DNA of 64,000 nucleotides, taken from the NCBI GenBank assembly GCA_003439945.1, contig QVRM01001471.1, positions 218,501 through 282,500 on the forward strand, read 5' to 3'. Below the pieces are notes generated by a model, which worked only from the letters and a program-made list of their open reading frames with translations, did no database searches and had not been told where the DNA came from. Below are positions 45,400-56,624 of this stretch, one piece after another (the stretch's first letter is position 1; each line of letters starts with the position of its first letter). Source of the stretch: Dermanyssus gallinae. Lineage: Eukaryota > Arthropoda > Arachnida > Mesostigmata > Dermanyssidae. The position numbers and the translations under genes were made by a program.

Positions 45400-46919
45400 T
45401 ATTTATTCAATTTTTTGGTGTTTCCCTACAATTGTGGGACCTAAACGTGTACCCGCCTAGACTCACACCCACTCCTAAATCCATAGAGCCGATGACAGCG
45501 GCGGCGTTTCCCCTACACACTGCGAGCGAGAGTTGATGACGCAGAAACTCACCCTCGCGTTGGTCACCCGTGTTAGTACTAATTTTGATACCTAGGTCTT
45601 TGTAGAAGATACTTGTGTTTTTGCTGATTGGGCCCATCGTTTCCATGGCGACGGGTACGAAGTGATAATTTTCTCCAGGTCAGTGTATTTGCGTTTTTTT
45701 GCGATCTCAGCATGTTCAGCAACCCACCCTGACCGGGTAGCGCTGTGCATCAAGTATGACGGAGCCACTCTACATGATACCGTGGCATCCCATACCAGGC
45801 ATTTGCCCTTAGACCATGGCGGAATGGTGACGCCGTCGGATCTTTTGTCGTCTTCGAAGCCCAACCTGGGCTCTAGGGTGCTTGGTATGCCGGCTCTACG
45901 AAGAGCCTTCTTTAGGACTGCGTTGATTTCCGCGTGTCTGAGAGTCCTACCAGGGCTCTTAGAGCAGCTTAAAGGGTGCAGTCCGTCCCTCTCCACTGTT
46001 TTTATACACGCTCTGCACTCGTATGACTCACATATAGGAGCTCCTATTCTTAGGGCGGCCGCCATGCAGAAGGAGGTGTTTTCCAGCATGGTGCCCAGCT
46101 GCGGTGAAGGAAGTGCCCTGCTGAAAGTCTCACAGGCGGCTTTAGATACCGCTCTCTCTGTCGGAGACTGGATGTCATCTAAGATCTTGCGAGCGGTCGT
46201 TTGACACTTGTAGCCGTCAAGTATATGCTGTGTAGGGTGTTGTTCCCAGGGGCCGGGGCCTATCGATTGTCTAGCTGCCAGCTCAGCTTCGTTCCTCGTT
46301 GCGCGGAGAACAGAACAAACGTGCGGTTCTAACAACGTCTCTGCGAGCTCTGAGAACTCTATCAGAGAAGCAGCGTAGCACAATAGAGCAAGCTCTGCGA
46401 CGGACCGTAGTCCCAACCCTCCTTCGCTGAGAGGACGAGTGGCCCTTTTCCAGGATCTGTCAGTAAGAGCCACATTTAGAACTTCACTCAGTGTCTCCTC
46501 TGCCACCTCGTGAAATGCTTGCAAATTATCACAGTTTTGGTCTGTGGGCGAAGTACGTAGAATATAGTTTAATCTAGGTGACCCTAGGCTGTATCTCCAT
46601 AGGCACAGTGTAGCCTGTGAGTGCATCGCCAACAGCCGAGTTTTTATGGACCAAAGGGCGTCTCTTTTATCCAGGATTGTTCTAGAGATCTTCCGAGAGC
46701 CAACGGGCGCGCCTAAGACTTCCAAGTCAGGCAACTCGATTCTCTTCATACCGGGCAGGGCGTCTGCAATGATTTTGCATGCGTCCTCCTGTTCGTGGGA
46801 GGTTCCACCTACAGTTATGAGCTCGCATTTAGAGGCGTTGAGAGTTAAGCCTCCCTCCTCTTCAAACTGTAGCACTTCGCGTATGTCGGAGGCCACTACG
46901 CTCGCCGGGCCGCCTAGGC
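45400..46919 (-). pseudogene. YLDDG-type retroelement, post-RT half, minus strand
   Basis: A 434-codon open frame (46896-45592) starts just after where the Y-L-D-D-G motif would be, with GGPASVVASDIREV and GGLTLNASKCELITVGG, the conserved segment after the RT catalytic loop. It continues with RLNYILRT, SEGGLGLRS, a C-R-A-C...GLHPLSC zinc-like cluster, GRTLRHAEIN, R-S-D-G-V and K-C-L-V-W-D-A-T. The final RGNAAAVIGS block is in another frame near 45480. The N-terminal RT is missing. It lies in channel intron 5, head-to-head with the plus-strand copy. Confidence 0.72.
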
Positions 46920-46921
46920 CT

Positions 46922-46951
46922 TAATAATAATAATTATTATTATTATTATTA
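46922..46951. repeat. (AAT)n/(ATT)n palindromic tract
   Basis: Sits at the junction between the two head-to-head retroelement fragments. Confidence 0.88.
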
Positions 46952-46952
46952 T

Positions 46953-48480
46953 TGGCTCTCTATCTAATGATGCACCAGACATATAGCAGGCCGACTCCCC
47001 TGATGATCGGTGAGGTTAAAATCAGGTAATCAGCCGGTTGTCAACAGGCAGACGTAGCTGTTCCTCTTGCGTTTAGCCTGCTTGTGCTTCAGTACGTCAG
47101 GCAGGTGACCTCCAAGGTTTCTCTGTCCTATCTCGATGATGGAACCCTTCTTGACAGCGATTCTTCGGTGTTACTCAGAGACATCAATGATCTTAAAGCG
47201 TTCAAGCAATGAAGCGGGCTGCCGCTGAACCTCTCTAAATGCGAGCTAATTCTACAGGGTTTTAAAAACAAAGAGAACAGCGTGTGATCGCATAATTCAA
47301 TACCATGCTCTCGGGCATCCTTGTAAAGTACCGGTGTAAGTTGGAGCTGCTGGGTACGGCGATGTTTCCCGACATGATTGGCACGGTACTGGTCGTGAAG
47401 GGAGGACAGCTGTCCCGGCGGCGGGGCCATCACGGGAGACACCAAGCCTACTTTCTACTCCGGCACGCAATGGGAGTGCAAAAGGTCTTGTGCGTACTGC
47501 GGACTTCACCTGCCTTCTTTCTGCCGTCAGAAACTTTGGATTTCGACGACCAGGCGAGAAAAGCCTTAGAAAATGTTCTTGAGCTGACGCTTGCGGATTT
47601 AGCATGTACGCAGGCAAGCCTACCGGTCCGGCTGGATGGAATGAGCATTGCTTGGTCACGGCCTTTGTCCGCCTTCTTTGCCTCGTCACATAGCTGCGCC
47701 ACCGCCGTGGCTACTATTTTAAACTATAATGGCGAACTTATTAGCCACCAAGAAGACGCCGTTCATGTCTGGGACGCGTGTCAGTGTGATCGTCCTTCTG
47801 AGGAACAGGTTCATTGGCAGCAGGAGTGGGACGATATAAATAAAGATAAATGTAGACTGAAAGCGGTACAGGAGACGATATAGATAAAGATAAATGTAGA
47901 CTGAAAGCGGTTTCATCCAACGCCGCCGGAGCGTGGCTCGGTGTGTTTTCGTCTGAGCTCGTAGGCAGTAAACAGGCCAACGACCAGTTGTGTGCCACCA
48001 GTGGCCTCAGACTTGGCATTGCCATGTTTGAGAGGGAGGAATGTTCATGCGGTGGAACGGTGGATGAGCGCGGCCTGCAACGGCTTAGCTGAAATAGGCT
48101 GGCGGAGCTTACGCAGGACCGCAACGTTGCCATTAATGACGTCTTCGGTCGCGCTTTCATACAAGCCGGCTACCGCGTCGCGCTGAAGCATGGTGGACTG
48201 CAGGGAGACGAACGACCGGATGGCCTTACTAGCCGGGATTGGGACCGTAATTGGCCGCTGGTGTGGATAGATGCACAAGGGGCGCCTATACGCGCATCTT
48301 CTTAACGGTCACGTTGTTATAGCGTTAGGTCTCGAATCATCTGGCGTTTGGAGCAAGGCTGCACTCCAACTGGCAAAAGAGCTTGGGAAAAAGCGCTTTG
48401 AGGCCACAACGGAGCCAAGATTGACCGCGTTCCTCCGACAGAGGGTGTCATCAGAATTAGTGAAAGAGGCAACGCCAATA
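46953..48480 (+). pseudogene. YLDDG-type retroelement with RT catalytic motif, plus strand
   Basis: Near 47128-47160 one frame reads K-V-S-L-S-Y-L-D-D-G-T-L-L, the RT catalytic YxDD of this family. After a stop come L-P-L-N-L-S-K-C-E-L-I, then a 192-codon frame (47305-47883) with VLCVLRTSPAFF and VLELTLADLA. After more shifts, G-D-E-R-P-D-G-L-T and P-L-V-W-I-D-A-Q (48205-48290) match the K-R-P-D-G and W-D motifs of the other copies. It is decayed by shifts and stops. A 44-bp tandem duplication at 47831-47918 (ACGATATA...AAAGCGGT) disrupts the frame. Confidence 0.7.
47831..47918. repeat. 44-bp tandem duplication
   Basis: AGATAAATGTAGACTGAAAG occurs twice, 44 bases apart, inside the retroelement frame. 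Confidence 0.9.
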
Positions 48481-48781
48481 TGATGTGGCCGTCAACACTC
48501 GAGCAATAATAATAGAAGCAATATTGTATATGTCATATATAATTAATGTATTAGTAATTGTAATACATGTAATTGTACATAATGATAATATTAAGTCCGT
48601 GTTTAAAAACTATTATTATTATTATTAGTTTTATGTATTTGCACAAGGTTTGGTGCGGCGGCAAAGGATTCGTTTTAATTCCAGGCATTATTACCTATAG
48701 CTCAATTATCACTCGTAATCTTGCATGCGGGGCAGTCTCATTTATAGCGAAGTATTCATGTGACCCAGTACGTTTTTTTTT

Positions 48782-48787
<6 letters not shown>

Positions 48788-48832
<45 letters not shown>
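48788..48832. repeat. (AT)n microsatellite
   Basis: Ends 20 bases before the acceptor of channel exon 6 (48852). Confidence 0.92.
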
Positions 48833-48835
<3 letters not shown>

Positions 48836-48851
48836 ACTGTTTTTGATGTAG

Positions 48852-49021
48852 GATGTAATTCTCGAGGTGGACAATCTTACGTCATCTGGCCCACCAATGC
48901 TTTCGTGGCAATGGAGACTGGGATTCAACGTTGAAAGTCGCGTAATAGAGCATCAGGGTATGACAAACGTCTCTGCGCTTGTCTTGTCGTTCAGGCTATC
49001 CAGAAGATCAAGCATTTATGG
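48852..49021 (+). CDS. Channel exon 6: loop C region up to TM1
   Basis: Acceptor TTGATGTAG ends at 48851 directly before GAT; an in-frame TAG at the acceptor fixes the start. Encodes D-V-I-L-E-V, a W-Q-W-R segment and ALVLSFRLSRRSSIYG, the strand and R-R-x-x-x-Y motif that leads into TM1. No Cys-Cys pair is present. Donor GG|GTACGT at 49022, phase 2. Confidence 0.84.
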
Positions 49022-50220
49022 GTACGTAAACTCGGCCCCGCAGGGTATGATGCAACATGGCTTTTCTATATACCCGGAATTTCCAAGCTTCTCCCTCATT
49101 GGTGTACATACACGAAGCAAAGTTTCTCTATTGGACGGATCGTTAAGCAAGTAGATTTTATGATATTTTCTCTACAAACAAATTTACTAGTTTAAACTAC
49201 TCAGTAGGTTCTGACTTGAAATGGCACAGACCACGCTTTTATTAGTGCATAAGAAAGCCCTGACTTTAGTCTCTCAACATGATTATATATATATATACCT
49301 TTATAATTAACATCACGTGAATACAAACTTTGCTGGTGTATATGTGTATATAAAGTGAGGTTAATAGATTAGCCTATTTATCGCACGGCTATCCAAACTA
49401 ACAACAGAGTACTTAACGGGATTGAAAGTAAAACCGAAATACAGATTACCTTTGGTTTCTTCCTCTATGAGATTAACGAGGAGTTAGCACGTATTGTATT
49501 ATAATATTATGAATAAGGTAGCCATCGCACAAAGTATGTGTTTGCGTGGTTACATTTCGATTTTCTACTACAGTGGTCTAAAACTGCCCTGCGAAGGCTT
49601 TCAAACGTAACAGAGAACTAGACGTTCGAACGTCGAAGTGTGCGGACGCGTTATCTGTGGCTTGCGATTAATATGGCGTCGTATGGCTTGTAAGCCGCGG
49701 CTTGACATAGCAGTGGCCCAGTCGGATTGCCTTCACTTTGCGTTTTGTCCAAGACTGAAAAGTTTTCCGTTTAGTTTATCGCTTCTTCTGTGTAGTGTGG
49801 CTCGTGTTGCTTACGCATCATTACTGCCCCGTCGTGACACGGCTCCCGTTCAGTCAATTTAGACGCGGTAGAACCGCTTAGACCACCGGCTGAGAGACCG
49901 CGTGCCTGCACGCGCCTACATTTGGTGCAAGTTCTACTGTTTGCAAACAATCAGTTTGCCTTAGTGACATATGTATAAGAGACATTGGTGACCCATCATG
50001 AGCCCAAATGCCCTGTAGGGTTATTCGTGCTTTCTGCTTGCCTGGACATAGCAAACGTATGAACGGGTGCACGTAGTACAACGGTCGATGATATATCAAA
50101 GCCGGCCAGCGATCCGCGTATGTCATGCAAAAAAGAAAAGAAAAGTGTCGGTGTTGTTTCCGTTGATGATGGGTTTCACCCGGGACGCGATGGTTTCACC
50201 GTTGTTACAAGCGCGATGAA
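49022..50220. other. Channel intron 6, left part; no element recognised
   Basis: Short open frames only; a small AT run at 49285-49297. Confidence 0.45.
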
Positions 50221-50299
50221 GCTGTCATGCGGGAGCAACAATAGGCAAAAAGGATACAAAAATGGATAGGTCAGATCAGGAGCCTTCGGAGCATTAAGA

Positions 50300-50400
50300 T
50301 TTCGACTCAGTAGTTTGCTATATCGTGATGCCATAAGGACTGTTAGGAGAGCTGTAGACATCTCAAAATGTCCGGTCCTAGGGACACTGACTGAGTGATC
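50300..50400 (+). mobile_element. SINE-A copy 3, partial
   Basis: CATAAGGACTGTTAGGAGAG, GACATCTCAAAATGTCCGGT and CCTAGGG match the body of SINE-A (ACAAGGACTGTTGGGG, ATATCTTAACATGTCCGG). The tRNA-like head is not evident. Confidence 0.6.
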
Positions 50401-51529
50401 CTGACCTTCAACCGTCAGTCACCAGCTTCATTATTCTTGGGCTATAGCTAGCACGCAGTAGTTCTGAAACCCGACTACCCAAGCTCTGCTTCAGCTGTTC
50501 CAAAGTCGGTCATACTGCGATGAACTGCTCGTTACCTAAGGTCCAAGGTTCTAAGGTCAACCACACGCGCATTACACGGGCCCTTACTGGCGACTTTGTC
50601 GGCTGCTAGAGGCCCCAGGGCAACATGGGGACGCGGCCACCAGATCTATCCATACCCATGGACGAGCAATCTAGGCTTTGATTAAAAGTAGGAGGCTGGT
50701 ACGCATCCTACCTAAGACGACCAGGAACACGGTGATTGACGCTCGGCCAGAGGTGTGTGTGTCCTGGATAGAGAACGAATTAACTCAGCTCATTGTGTTG
50801 TAGACTTTAGGCCTAAACTTCCTATAGTTCAGTAACTCTGCAGTGCAGTGCCTCTCTTGACGGAGACAAAGTGTAAACACTGGCAAAATGTCGAGTTAAG
50901 ACCGATGCAATGTTGTCGTCCTGCACGGGAGTGCTCGTCTTAGAGCGGAAAACTCGCTCTGAATGTTCAATGTGGGCATACCTGGAGAAATCTTTTGCAC
51001 CTTGTATGTCCAGGCGGGACTAGGAGCTAGGCGCCTTCTCCTAAGTAAAGCACGAGCAAGGTAGCGAGCCATAGTCTGTCGTAGCAACGGTATACATGCT
51101 AAGCTTTGGCGCTGCGTGCGGGTTATAAACAAATCGAGCGATAATTTACCTCAATTTCAAGAGGGTACATTTCCAGCTTCCATGAGGTGTCCATAGTATC
51201 CACAAAGACCCGGTTCTGTTAACGTCAGTAAGGTTACATAAAAGAAAGAGACTTCGCCATTTTGAAAAGGCAAAGTTACAGCCAACAGCATCAATGGCAG
51301 CTACCATATAAATGAGACTGGTCGTTGGAGGTCTGCCTCGATCTGAGATAATCTTACAGCAAACGGCCATACGGTAGTTTGAACAACAATATTCGTAATT
51401 GATGCATTATATATAAATGTTTTTATTTGGAAAAGTAAATATTTACTTGATGTTTGGATAATTATTGAAAAAAGAATTTTATATATAAATAACTGTGTAA
51501 ATGTTGTAAATCACAACCATCATTTATAT

Positions 51530-51535
<6 letters not shown>
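50401..51535. other. Channel intron 6, right part; nothing recognised
   Basis: Mixed sequence without coding motifs; open frames lack domains. Confidence 0.4.

Positions 51536-51564
<29 letters not shown>
51536..51564. repeat. (AT)n microsatellite
   Basis: Ends about 32 bases before the acceptor of channel exon 7. Confidence 0.9.
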
Positions 51565-51596
51565 ACTACGTGTGTGTTGCTGTCATTTGCGCTTAG

Positions 51597-51766
51597 GTGT
51601 CGGGTGCACACACCGTTGTGGATTACGCTTTTTTTGCTGGTGGTATCGCTTTTGGCTCCGGCTGAGTACGGTCGGCCCTTGACCTGTGTGCTCCTGCTCG
51701 GAGCGTCTCTTCAGCATGGATACCTGGCAACGCTCGTCAAAGGATCGACGACAACACCGCGTCTCC
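51597..51766 (+). CDS. Channel exon 7: TM1 and TM2
   Basis: Acceptor TTTGCGCTTAG ends at 51596; the first base completes the glycine codon. TM1 follows a T-P (257-258) as L-W-I-T-L-F-L-L-V-V-S-L-L. After P-A-E-Y-G-R-P comes TM2 LTCVLLLGASLQHGYLATLV and then a T-T-T-P-R M2-M3 linker. In cation channels the segment before TM2 reads G-E-K; here it is G-R-P. Donor C|GTAAGT at 51767, phase 1. Confidence 0.82.
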
Positions 51767-52737
51767 GTAAGTGTCTGCCGATTTCGGGGCGGCACAGGCT
51801 TCCTCGCCTGCTCGCACGACGCAAGTTGTGTGGCAAGTGTATTTTTCAGCACTCTCCATGGGTAGCCTTCCCTATGCATATTTCTTTGTTTGGAAGGCCG
51901 CGGAAGTCTGTGACGCCCCTGGTAGCTAGCAGTGACTTGGCAGTGACTCTGTTGACAGTGAGCAAAGTGTTTAGTGGGTTTGACTAGTGTGATACCCCGC
52001 CAAACCCACTGAAGCCAGTATCCCCTCCGGGCCGGACTCGGAACCTCATGTCAGTACTCTCTATGGGCGAATTAGATTGCCTTGCGTTTTATCAACGTCT
52101 GCCTACGTCAAAGATTTAAAAATAGAACGATGCGTTGCTTGTCAAAGCACAGATAACAAATAAAGGATTGTGCCTGCTTAGTTAAAGTGCTCATGGTTCT
52201 CGCGGCGAATTTGCCCTTGCAGTTACTGCATTTCACTCACTTAGTATGTTCGTGTGTATGAAAACTAACACATTGTGGTGAATGATGTAACTTTAAAACG
52301 AGGTTTTTGCTATTGTCACCCGCCACGAGTTGGCTAAGATGCCGTCTCTCTGCTTTTCTGAAAATCGACGCTTCGTCGAAAATAGAAGCAGTACGTATGG
52401 TCGCCGTTTAGTTAACGAGGACCTTACTGCACGACCTTTCCAGAACTGCGTCACGGATAACTCAAGCTATGTACACGCTAAACTTCTACAAATGACGTAG
52501 GCGCAGTCTAACTCGACGGCAGAAGCGGTTTGCAATGTTTGTACACTTTTTCTTGCACCAACTCAAATATTGCTGCTAGCTCAATAGCTGGATCCTGTTT
52601 ACCACTGGCAGAGAACTAGATGTTTTCTATCTGAGATTGTTCACCCTGTGACGAAGTCTGGGCATCTAATGTCGGACGAAATCGTGCCGACAGGAAAGGG
52701 GAGGTCTGGAAGGCGAAAATCAATACAAACCCAAATT
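51767..52737. other. Channel intron 7, nothing else recognised
   Basis: No coding motif or repeat relationship found. Confidence 0.45.
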
Positions 52738-52740
52738 ATA

Positions 52741-52776
<36 letters not shown>
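52738..52776. repeat. (AT)n microsatellite
   Basis: Lies 40 bases before the acceptor of channel exon 8. Confidence 0.9.
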
Positions 52777-52778
<2 letters not shown>

Positions 52779-52816
52779 GATGATGCTCGAGTTACTATTC
52801 TCTGACTTGCTTTCAG

Positions 52817-52998
52817 TGGTATTATCGTCGGCGGTGGTCGGAACGTGCCTTGCGGCTCTGTTTGGCGCATATCTTCGGACGACGCTCGTTTCTCCTGCCG
52901 GACGGTGGTCAACGCTTCGACCGCTTGTGACCACATTGGAGAGAGTCGTTATCCTGCCCATTATCGGACTTCTTGCAGGCCTGCTCATTATCGTTTAG
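52817..52998 (+). CDS. Channel exon 8: TM3, short loop, TM4, stop
   Basis: Acceptor TTGCTTTCAG ends at 52816. TM3 is VLSSAVVGTCLAALFGAYL, the cytoplasmic loop is about 23 residues (rich in R, T, L), and TM4 is VVILPIIGLLAGLLIIV immediately followed by TAG (52996-52998). Confidence 0.82.
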
Positions 52999-53870
52999 CT
53001 GGCGACTCCAATGATCCGCTGCTACATGACTTCGGACCGAAAACCTATAATATATCAGCGTAAAATGTGTGTGCTAAACGTGACTTGAACATTCGCTGCG
53101 ACAAAATAGTTGGTTACAAAGCCTATCATTATTATTCTCTCTGACGACCCCTCCGCCATAGCTTTACGACCATTCTTCGTTCTGGCTTCCGTTCATAGGT
53201 AACTAGAAAATAGTTGCTTACACTGATTAACGAAATAGTGACTACTACAAGATGCAGCCTTTGGTTGTTTATTGTTAGTAAGCGACTGTAAGCGATTGGG
53301 TATTGTAGTACCATTCCAATAAACTACATTTAATTGTCTTTCTTTTCTGTGGTTACTTTTGATTACAATTTAAATGTGGAACAGATTTAGTTACATTTAA
53401 AGCATTATAGAGCTTTGTATATCCTGTACCATTAGATGCTAATTTGATTAGCTTAATCTGCATAGCCTTTGCTTCTTTACCTTAACGGATAAATATCTTA
53501 TCATACAGTTGTATTTTTTTTTACATAGAAAAAGGGTGGATATGGCCGAGCGCTAACATTATATTGTATACAGTTTTTTAATATTTTGTTAGATGGGGTC
53601 CGTGGAGCAAGGAGTAGTAGATGTGTTAAAGCAGTGCAAGCGATTTATATAGGCTTAAGAAAACGTCGGGGTTCCAAACGATAAAACTGGCTGTCGGTAG
53701 ACTGGTAATTGTGTTGTGTAGATTGGTCTCGAGCAGCATTGTACCACGTATACGTATTGTAGCACCACAGGGAAACTCCAGGTAGTCCTTGACGGAATAC
53801 GAAACCTGTCCTATTTACTGCAGAGAACCACCAATACTCCATTGGGACTGTCTAAGAAGTGTTGATTATG
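52999..53870. other. Region 3' of the channel gene
   Basis: Should contain its 3' UTR. The AATAAA-like CCAATAAACTAC at 53316 could be a polyadenylation signal, about 320 bases after the stop; this is a weak inference. No other gene seen. Confidence 0.35.
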
Positions 53871-53873
53871 CAC

Positions 53874-54185
53874 CTATATAATTTCAAAAATTATGGCATC
53901 AAGTGCAATGCAATAAAGAACAGGCGAAAAAAAAAGATGATTTCGTGGCGGTTTGTTAGATTCTACAAGTACTGCAGCAACAGATTTGCATAGAGCGCTT
54001 ATATATTTTTTGAACTCTAACTTGGAGGCTTTGACACCATAGCAGTGTACGAAGGTTTGTACCAATTCGATTAAGGACTCAATCGGCATATTTTTGCAAA
54101 CAATCATAATGGCCTGCCGTGCCGGAAGCAATCTTCTGGCGCTCAATGGTTCACCCCAACTGCCTTCCAAGCACGCTACTAGCAT
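53874..54185 (-). other. Unrecognised 103-codon open frame
   Basis: The frame has a plausible protein-like composition (P-I-E-S-L-I-E-L-V-Q-T-F-V-H-C-Y and F-K-K-Y-I-S-A-L-C-K-S-V-A-A-V-L-V). No family is recognised and splice sites were not found. It may be an element remnant or an exon. Confidence 0.25.
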
Positions 54186-54199
54186 TCTTCATTTGAACA

Positions 54200-55730
54200 T
54201 TCGAATATTTACCGTCCATGATTAATTTAGTACTAAGGGCATTTTTGTAAATCGCAATATTAGACTGAAGCCAAACAGACCTCGGAATTCTTCGTCATCA
54301 TATGACATTTTTAGGATATATTCCGAAAAGTGCAACAATCATGAGAAACGACACAGAAGTTTTCTGACAAGCAGTTAGGCTTTGGGTTACATAACTATCA
54401 ACCCGTGTTGAATTTTTACAATTCGGCTAGGCCAATTAGGTTTGTTTTATAACGTTTTGTTTGTTGATTCCGACTATAATACATTATAGTGGTAATATCA
54501 GTAAAGATAATTGTATTCAGTCTCGTAACTTTGAGACGTGAAATATTAAGGAAATCTATTAGATAGCAAAATTGCAGCTTTCGTTTCATGCATTTAGAAT
54601 ATAAAAAACGACGATGTACTAATTTGAAGGAAATTGAAAAAAAGGCTGACGATGACCTGTATTTTCATCTTCTGAATTGTGAAGCATTACCTTGAGACCA
54701 GGAGAGGGGAATCCCGTGCTGCGACCCTCTCCTTAGTCTACAAGTATGTCCCGAGCAGGGAGTGGGTACTGCCCGGGAGTGGACACTAGAGTCCTTGTGT
54801 TGAATCGCGATCTGCGGCGATCTTCCTGTCGAATTTTTTCGCGCATAAGCCCGTCTAGGTATTGGATCCCAGCGTGCCAGTCCGTTGGTGCTGGCACTAC
54901 TGACGAAACAACAACCGGATTGTCTACTATGTCGAGGTTACAAGTTAATACAGGAGTAAACAAGCTGTTTGGCCTGCAGCGTGGGAGGAATCAGGAAAAT
55001 GGGCTAAGCGGTTATCAAAGCAACAAGCTAATGACGTCTGTCATTTATCATCACATTTATTTCACTTACATTGAGTATGCATATAACATTAATACGTATA
55101 TTATTATGAGCTGCTCTCCGCGTGTCATTCGTGAGAGGCAGTGCGGTGATCTATTCGTAAGGGCCAGGCAGGCAAACGCATGACACTTCGTACACGCTTG
55201 AGAGTACAGTCGATATATGCACCCTGTGTACTCCTCGTGAAAGTTTGTAATCGAACAGACTAGGTTAGCAGGATAGCCATGAATTATGTATCTGCTATCG
55301 ACATATTCAACATGGCCGCTGACGAGTAGGCTGCTACCATCTCGGCTCCCTAACAAATCAATGATAAAACCAGCAGTTTCTTGAGTTATTTGTTGTAACT
55401 TTGCGGGATAGACCACCAAATCGTCCTAACCGAGTGTGCAGATACCTGTTCAACTTTTCGTAATATTTCCGTGAGAATACTTGCCAACAGTCGGATCCAC
55501 GTATATAGTAGTGATACATACGGACTGTACCGCTATAGTGAATCCTCTGAGCAAGCACTGTGTTTGTGGTTGTGGCACTTGTTCCTGAACTTTATTGGAA
55601 CCCTTGGAGCGTGTTTGACGGTGACAGTGAAATTATCCAAGTATAAAACGGCCGTGATTGTGTTTTTCCCAAGTGGATTACACTATAATCAATATTTTCC
55701 ACACGTTCAACCTAAACGTGTGCTGTTCTG
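54200..55730. other. No gene recognised; may include the 5' part of the L2/CR1 element
   Basis: The 5' end of the L2/CR1-like element could not be set. The more GC-rich block at 54690-54960 looks like another repeat, but I could not assign it. Confidence 0.35.
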
Positions 55731-55847
55731 GGATTGTCCAGTGTTCGATACGGTGTTCAATACGTTACGGACGCTCTCTGCACGACCAGCCGCAACAGTG
55801 CACAACAAACAATCAGTACGCTAAAGGAGAACGCTCGTATTGTCAAC

Positions 55848-56561
55848 ATGGCTGGAGAAGATATGAAATACATAAAACAAATGTTGGAGGCCATACTAGT
55901 GGACACGAAGAGAATCCCAGCGATGGAGGAAGAGATCCGACAGCTAAGGGAAGAAAATAAAGTTCTCAAGCAAAAAAATACTGTACTCGAGCAGAAGATT
56001 AATAGTTTAGAGCAATATTCGAAATCAAGGAACATCAAAATATACGGAATACCAGGAAAAGAGAAGGAAAACATCAACGAAACTCAAAGTATAATTAGAA
56101 AGCTTTTACAACTAGCGAAATGTGAAGTTAATCTAGTTGTTGCTCACCGGTTAAACAGAAATTCAAATGCCTGCATAATTGCTCAGTTTCACTCGAGCCA
56201 CTTCGCTAGGGAGGCATTCTGGGCAATTAGAAAACAATCCATAAAAATTTGCGATCTTGGATTCAAGGACGGATCAACAATAGTGGAAGTTAGAATGCAC
56301 CTGTGTGACTATCTAAGTGATTTGCTTGAAAAAGCAAATAACCTTAAGAAGGAAGCGAAGTGGCAGTATGCCAAACCAATTACAAGAAATCTGACGATTT
56401 CAATGCAAAAAGATGAAAAATCAGAGCCCAAAATAATTAGTTGTGAAGATGACCTAATACGTCTTCGAAATGAATTGATCAGTAAGGGTTCTATCCGTGA
56501 CAACCCTTCCCCAGTGCTACCGTATGAATTAAGATCAAATAGAAAGAGGATTAGAGTGTAG
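55848..56561 (+). CDS. L2/CR1-like ORF1 protein (coiled coil, RNA-binding type)
   Basis: The first ATG at 55848 gives 237 residues; the frame is open back to 55734 without ATG. The N-terminal third is a coiled coil (AMEEEIRQLREENKVLKQKN then LEQKINSLEQYSKSRN). The centre has N-I-K-I-Y-G-I-P-G-K and VVAHRLNRNSNACIIAQF, as in the RRM-like L1 ORF1 / transposase-22 family. Such proteins trimerise through the coiled coil and bind element RNA. It lies about 60 bases upstream of ORF2. Confidence 0.83.
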   Translation: MAGEDMKYIKQMLEAILVDTKRIPAMEEEIRQLREENKVLKQKNTVLEQKINSLEQYSKSRNIKIYGIPGKEKENINETQSIIRKLLQLAKCEVNLVVAHRLNRNSNACIIAQFHSSHFAREAFWAIRKQSIKICDLGFKDGSTIVEVRMHLCDYLSDLLEKANNLKKEAKWQYAKPITRNLTISMQKDEKSEPKIISCEDDLIRLRNELISKGSIRDNPSPVLPYELRSNRKRIRV

Positions 56562-56624
56562 TAACACATACCAGAACTCAATGTAAACACAAAGAAAGCG
56601 TGTTATGGTGCCAATAACAGATGA

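Larger units (their letters stand above)
30336..52998 (+). other. Gene span: divergent Cys-loop (nAChR-like) channel subunit
   Basis: Eight exons (30336-30420, 32726-32816, 41000-41129, 42583-42689, 44740-44911, 48852-49021, 51597-51766, 52817-52998) add up to 1107 nt, 368 codons plus TAG. Every junction keeps phase. The layout is signal peptide 1-28, agonist-binding domain to about 251, Cys loop C169-C183, TM1 257-272, TM2 280-299, TM3 309-328, TM4 352-368. Pentameric ligand-gated channels at the plasma membrane are the expected family. There is no vicinal Cys pair in loop C, so it is a non-alpha type. The TM3-TM4 loop is only about 23 residues, far below the usual 80-200. The introns carry most of the repeats between 31 and 52 kb. 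Expression is not shown. Confidence 0.88.

Noticed and set aside
48573..48833. Possible extra channel exon (86-codon frame)
   Set aside because: It runs into an AT tract, shows no Cys-loop motif, and exon 6 already joins exon 5 in phase.
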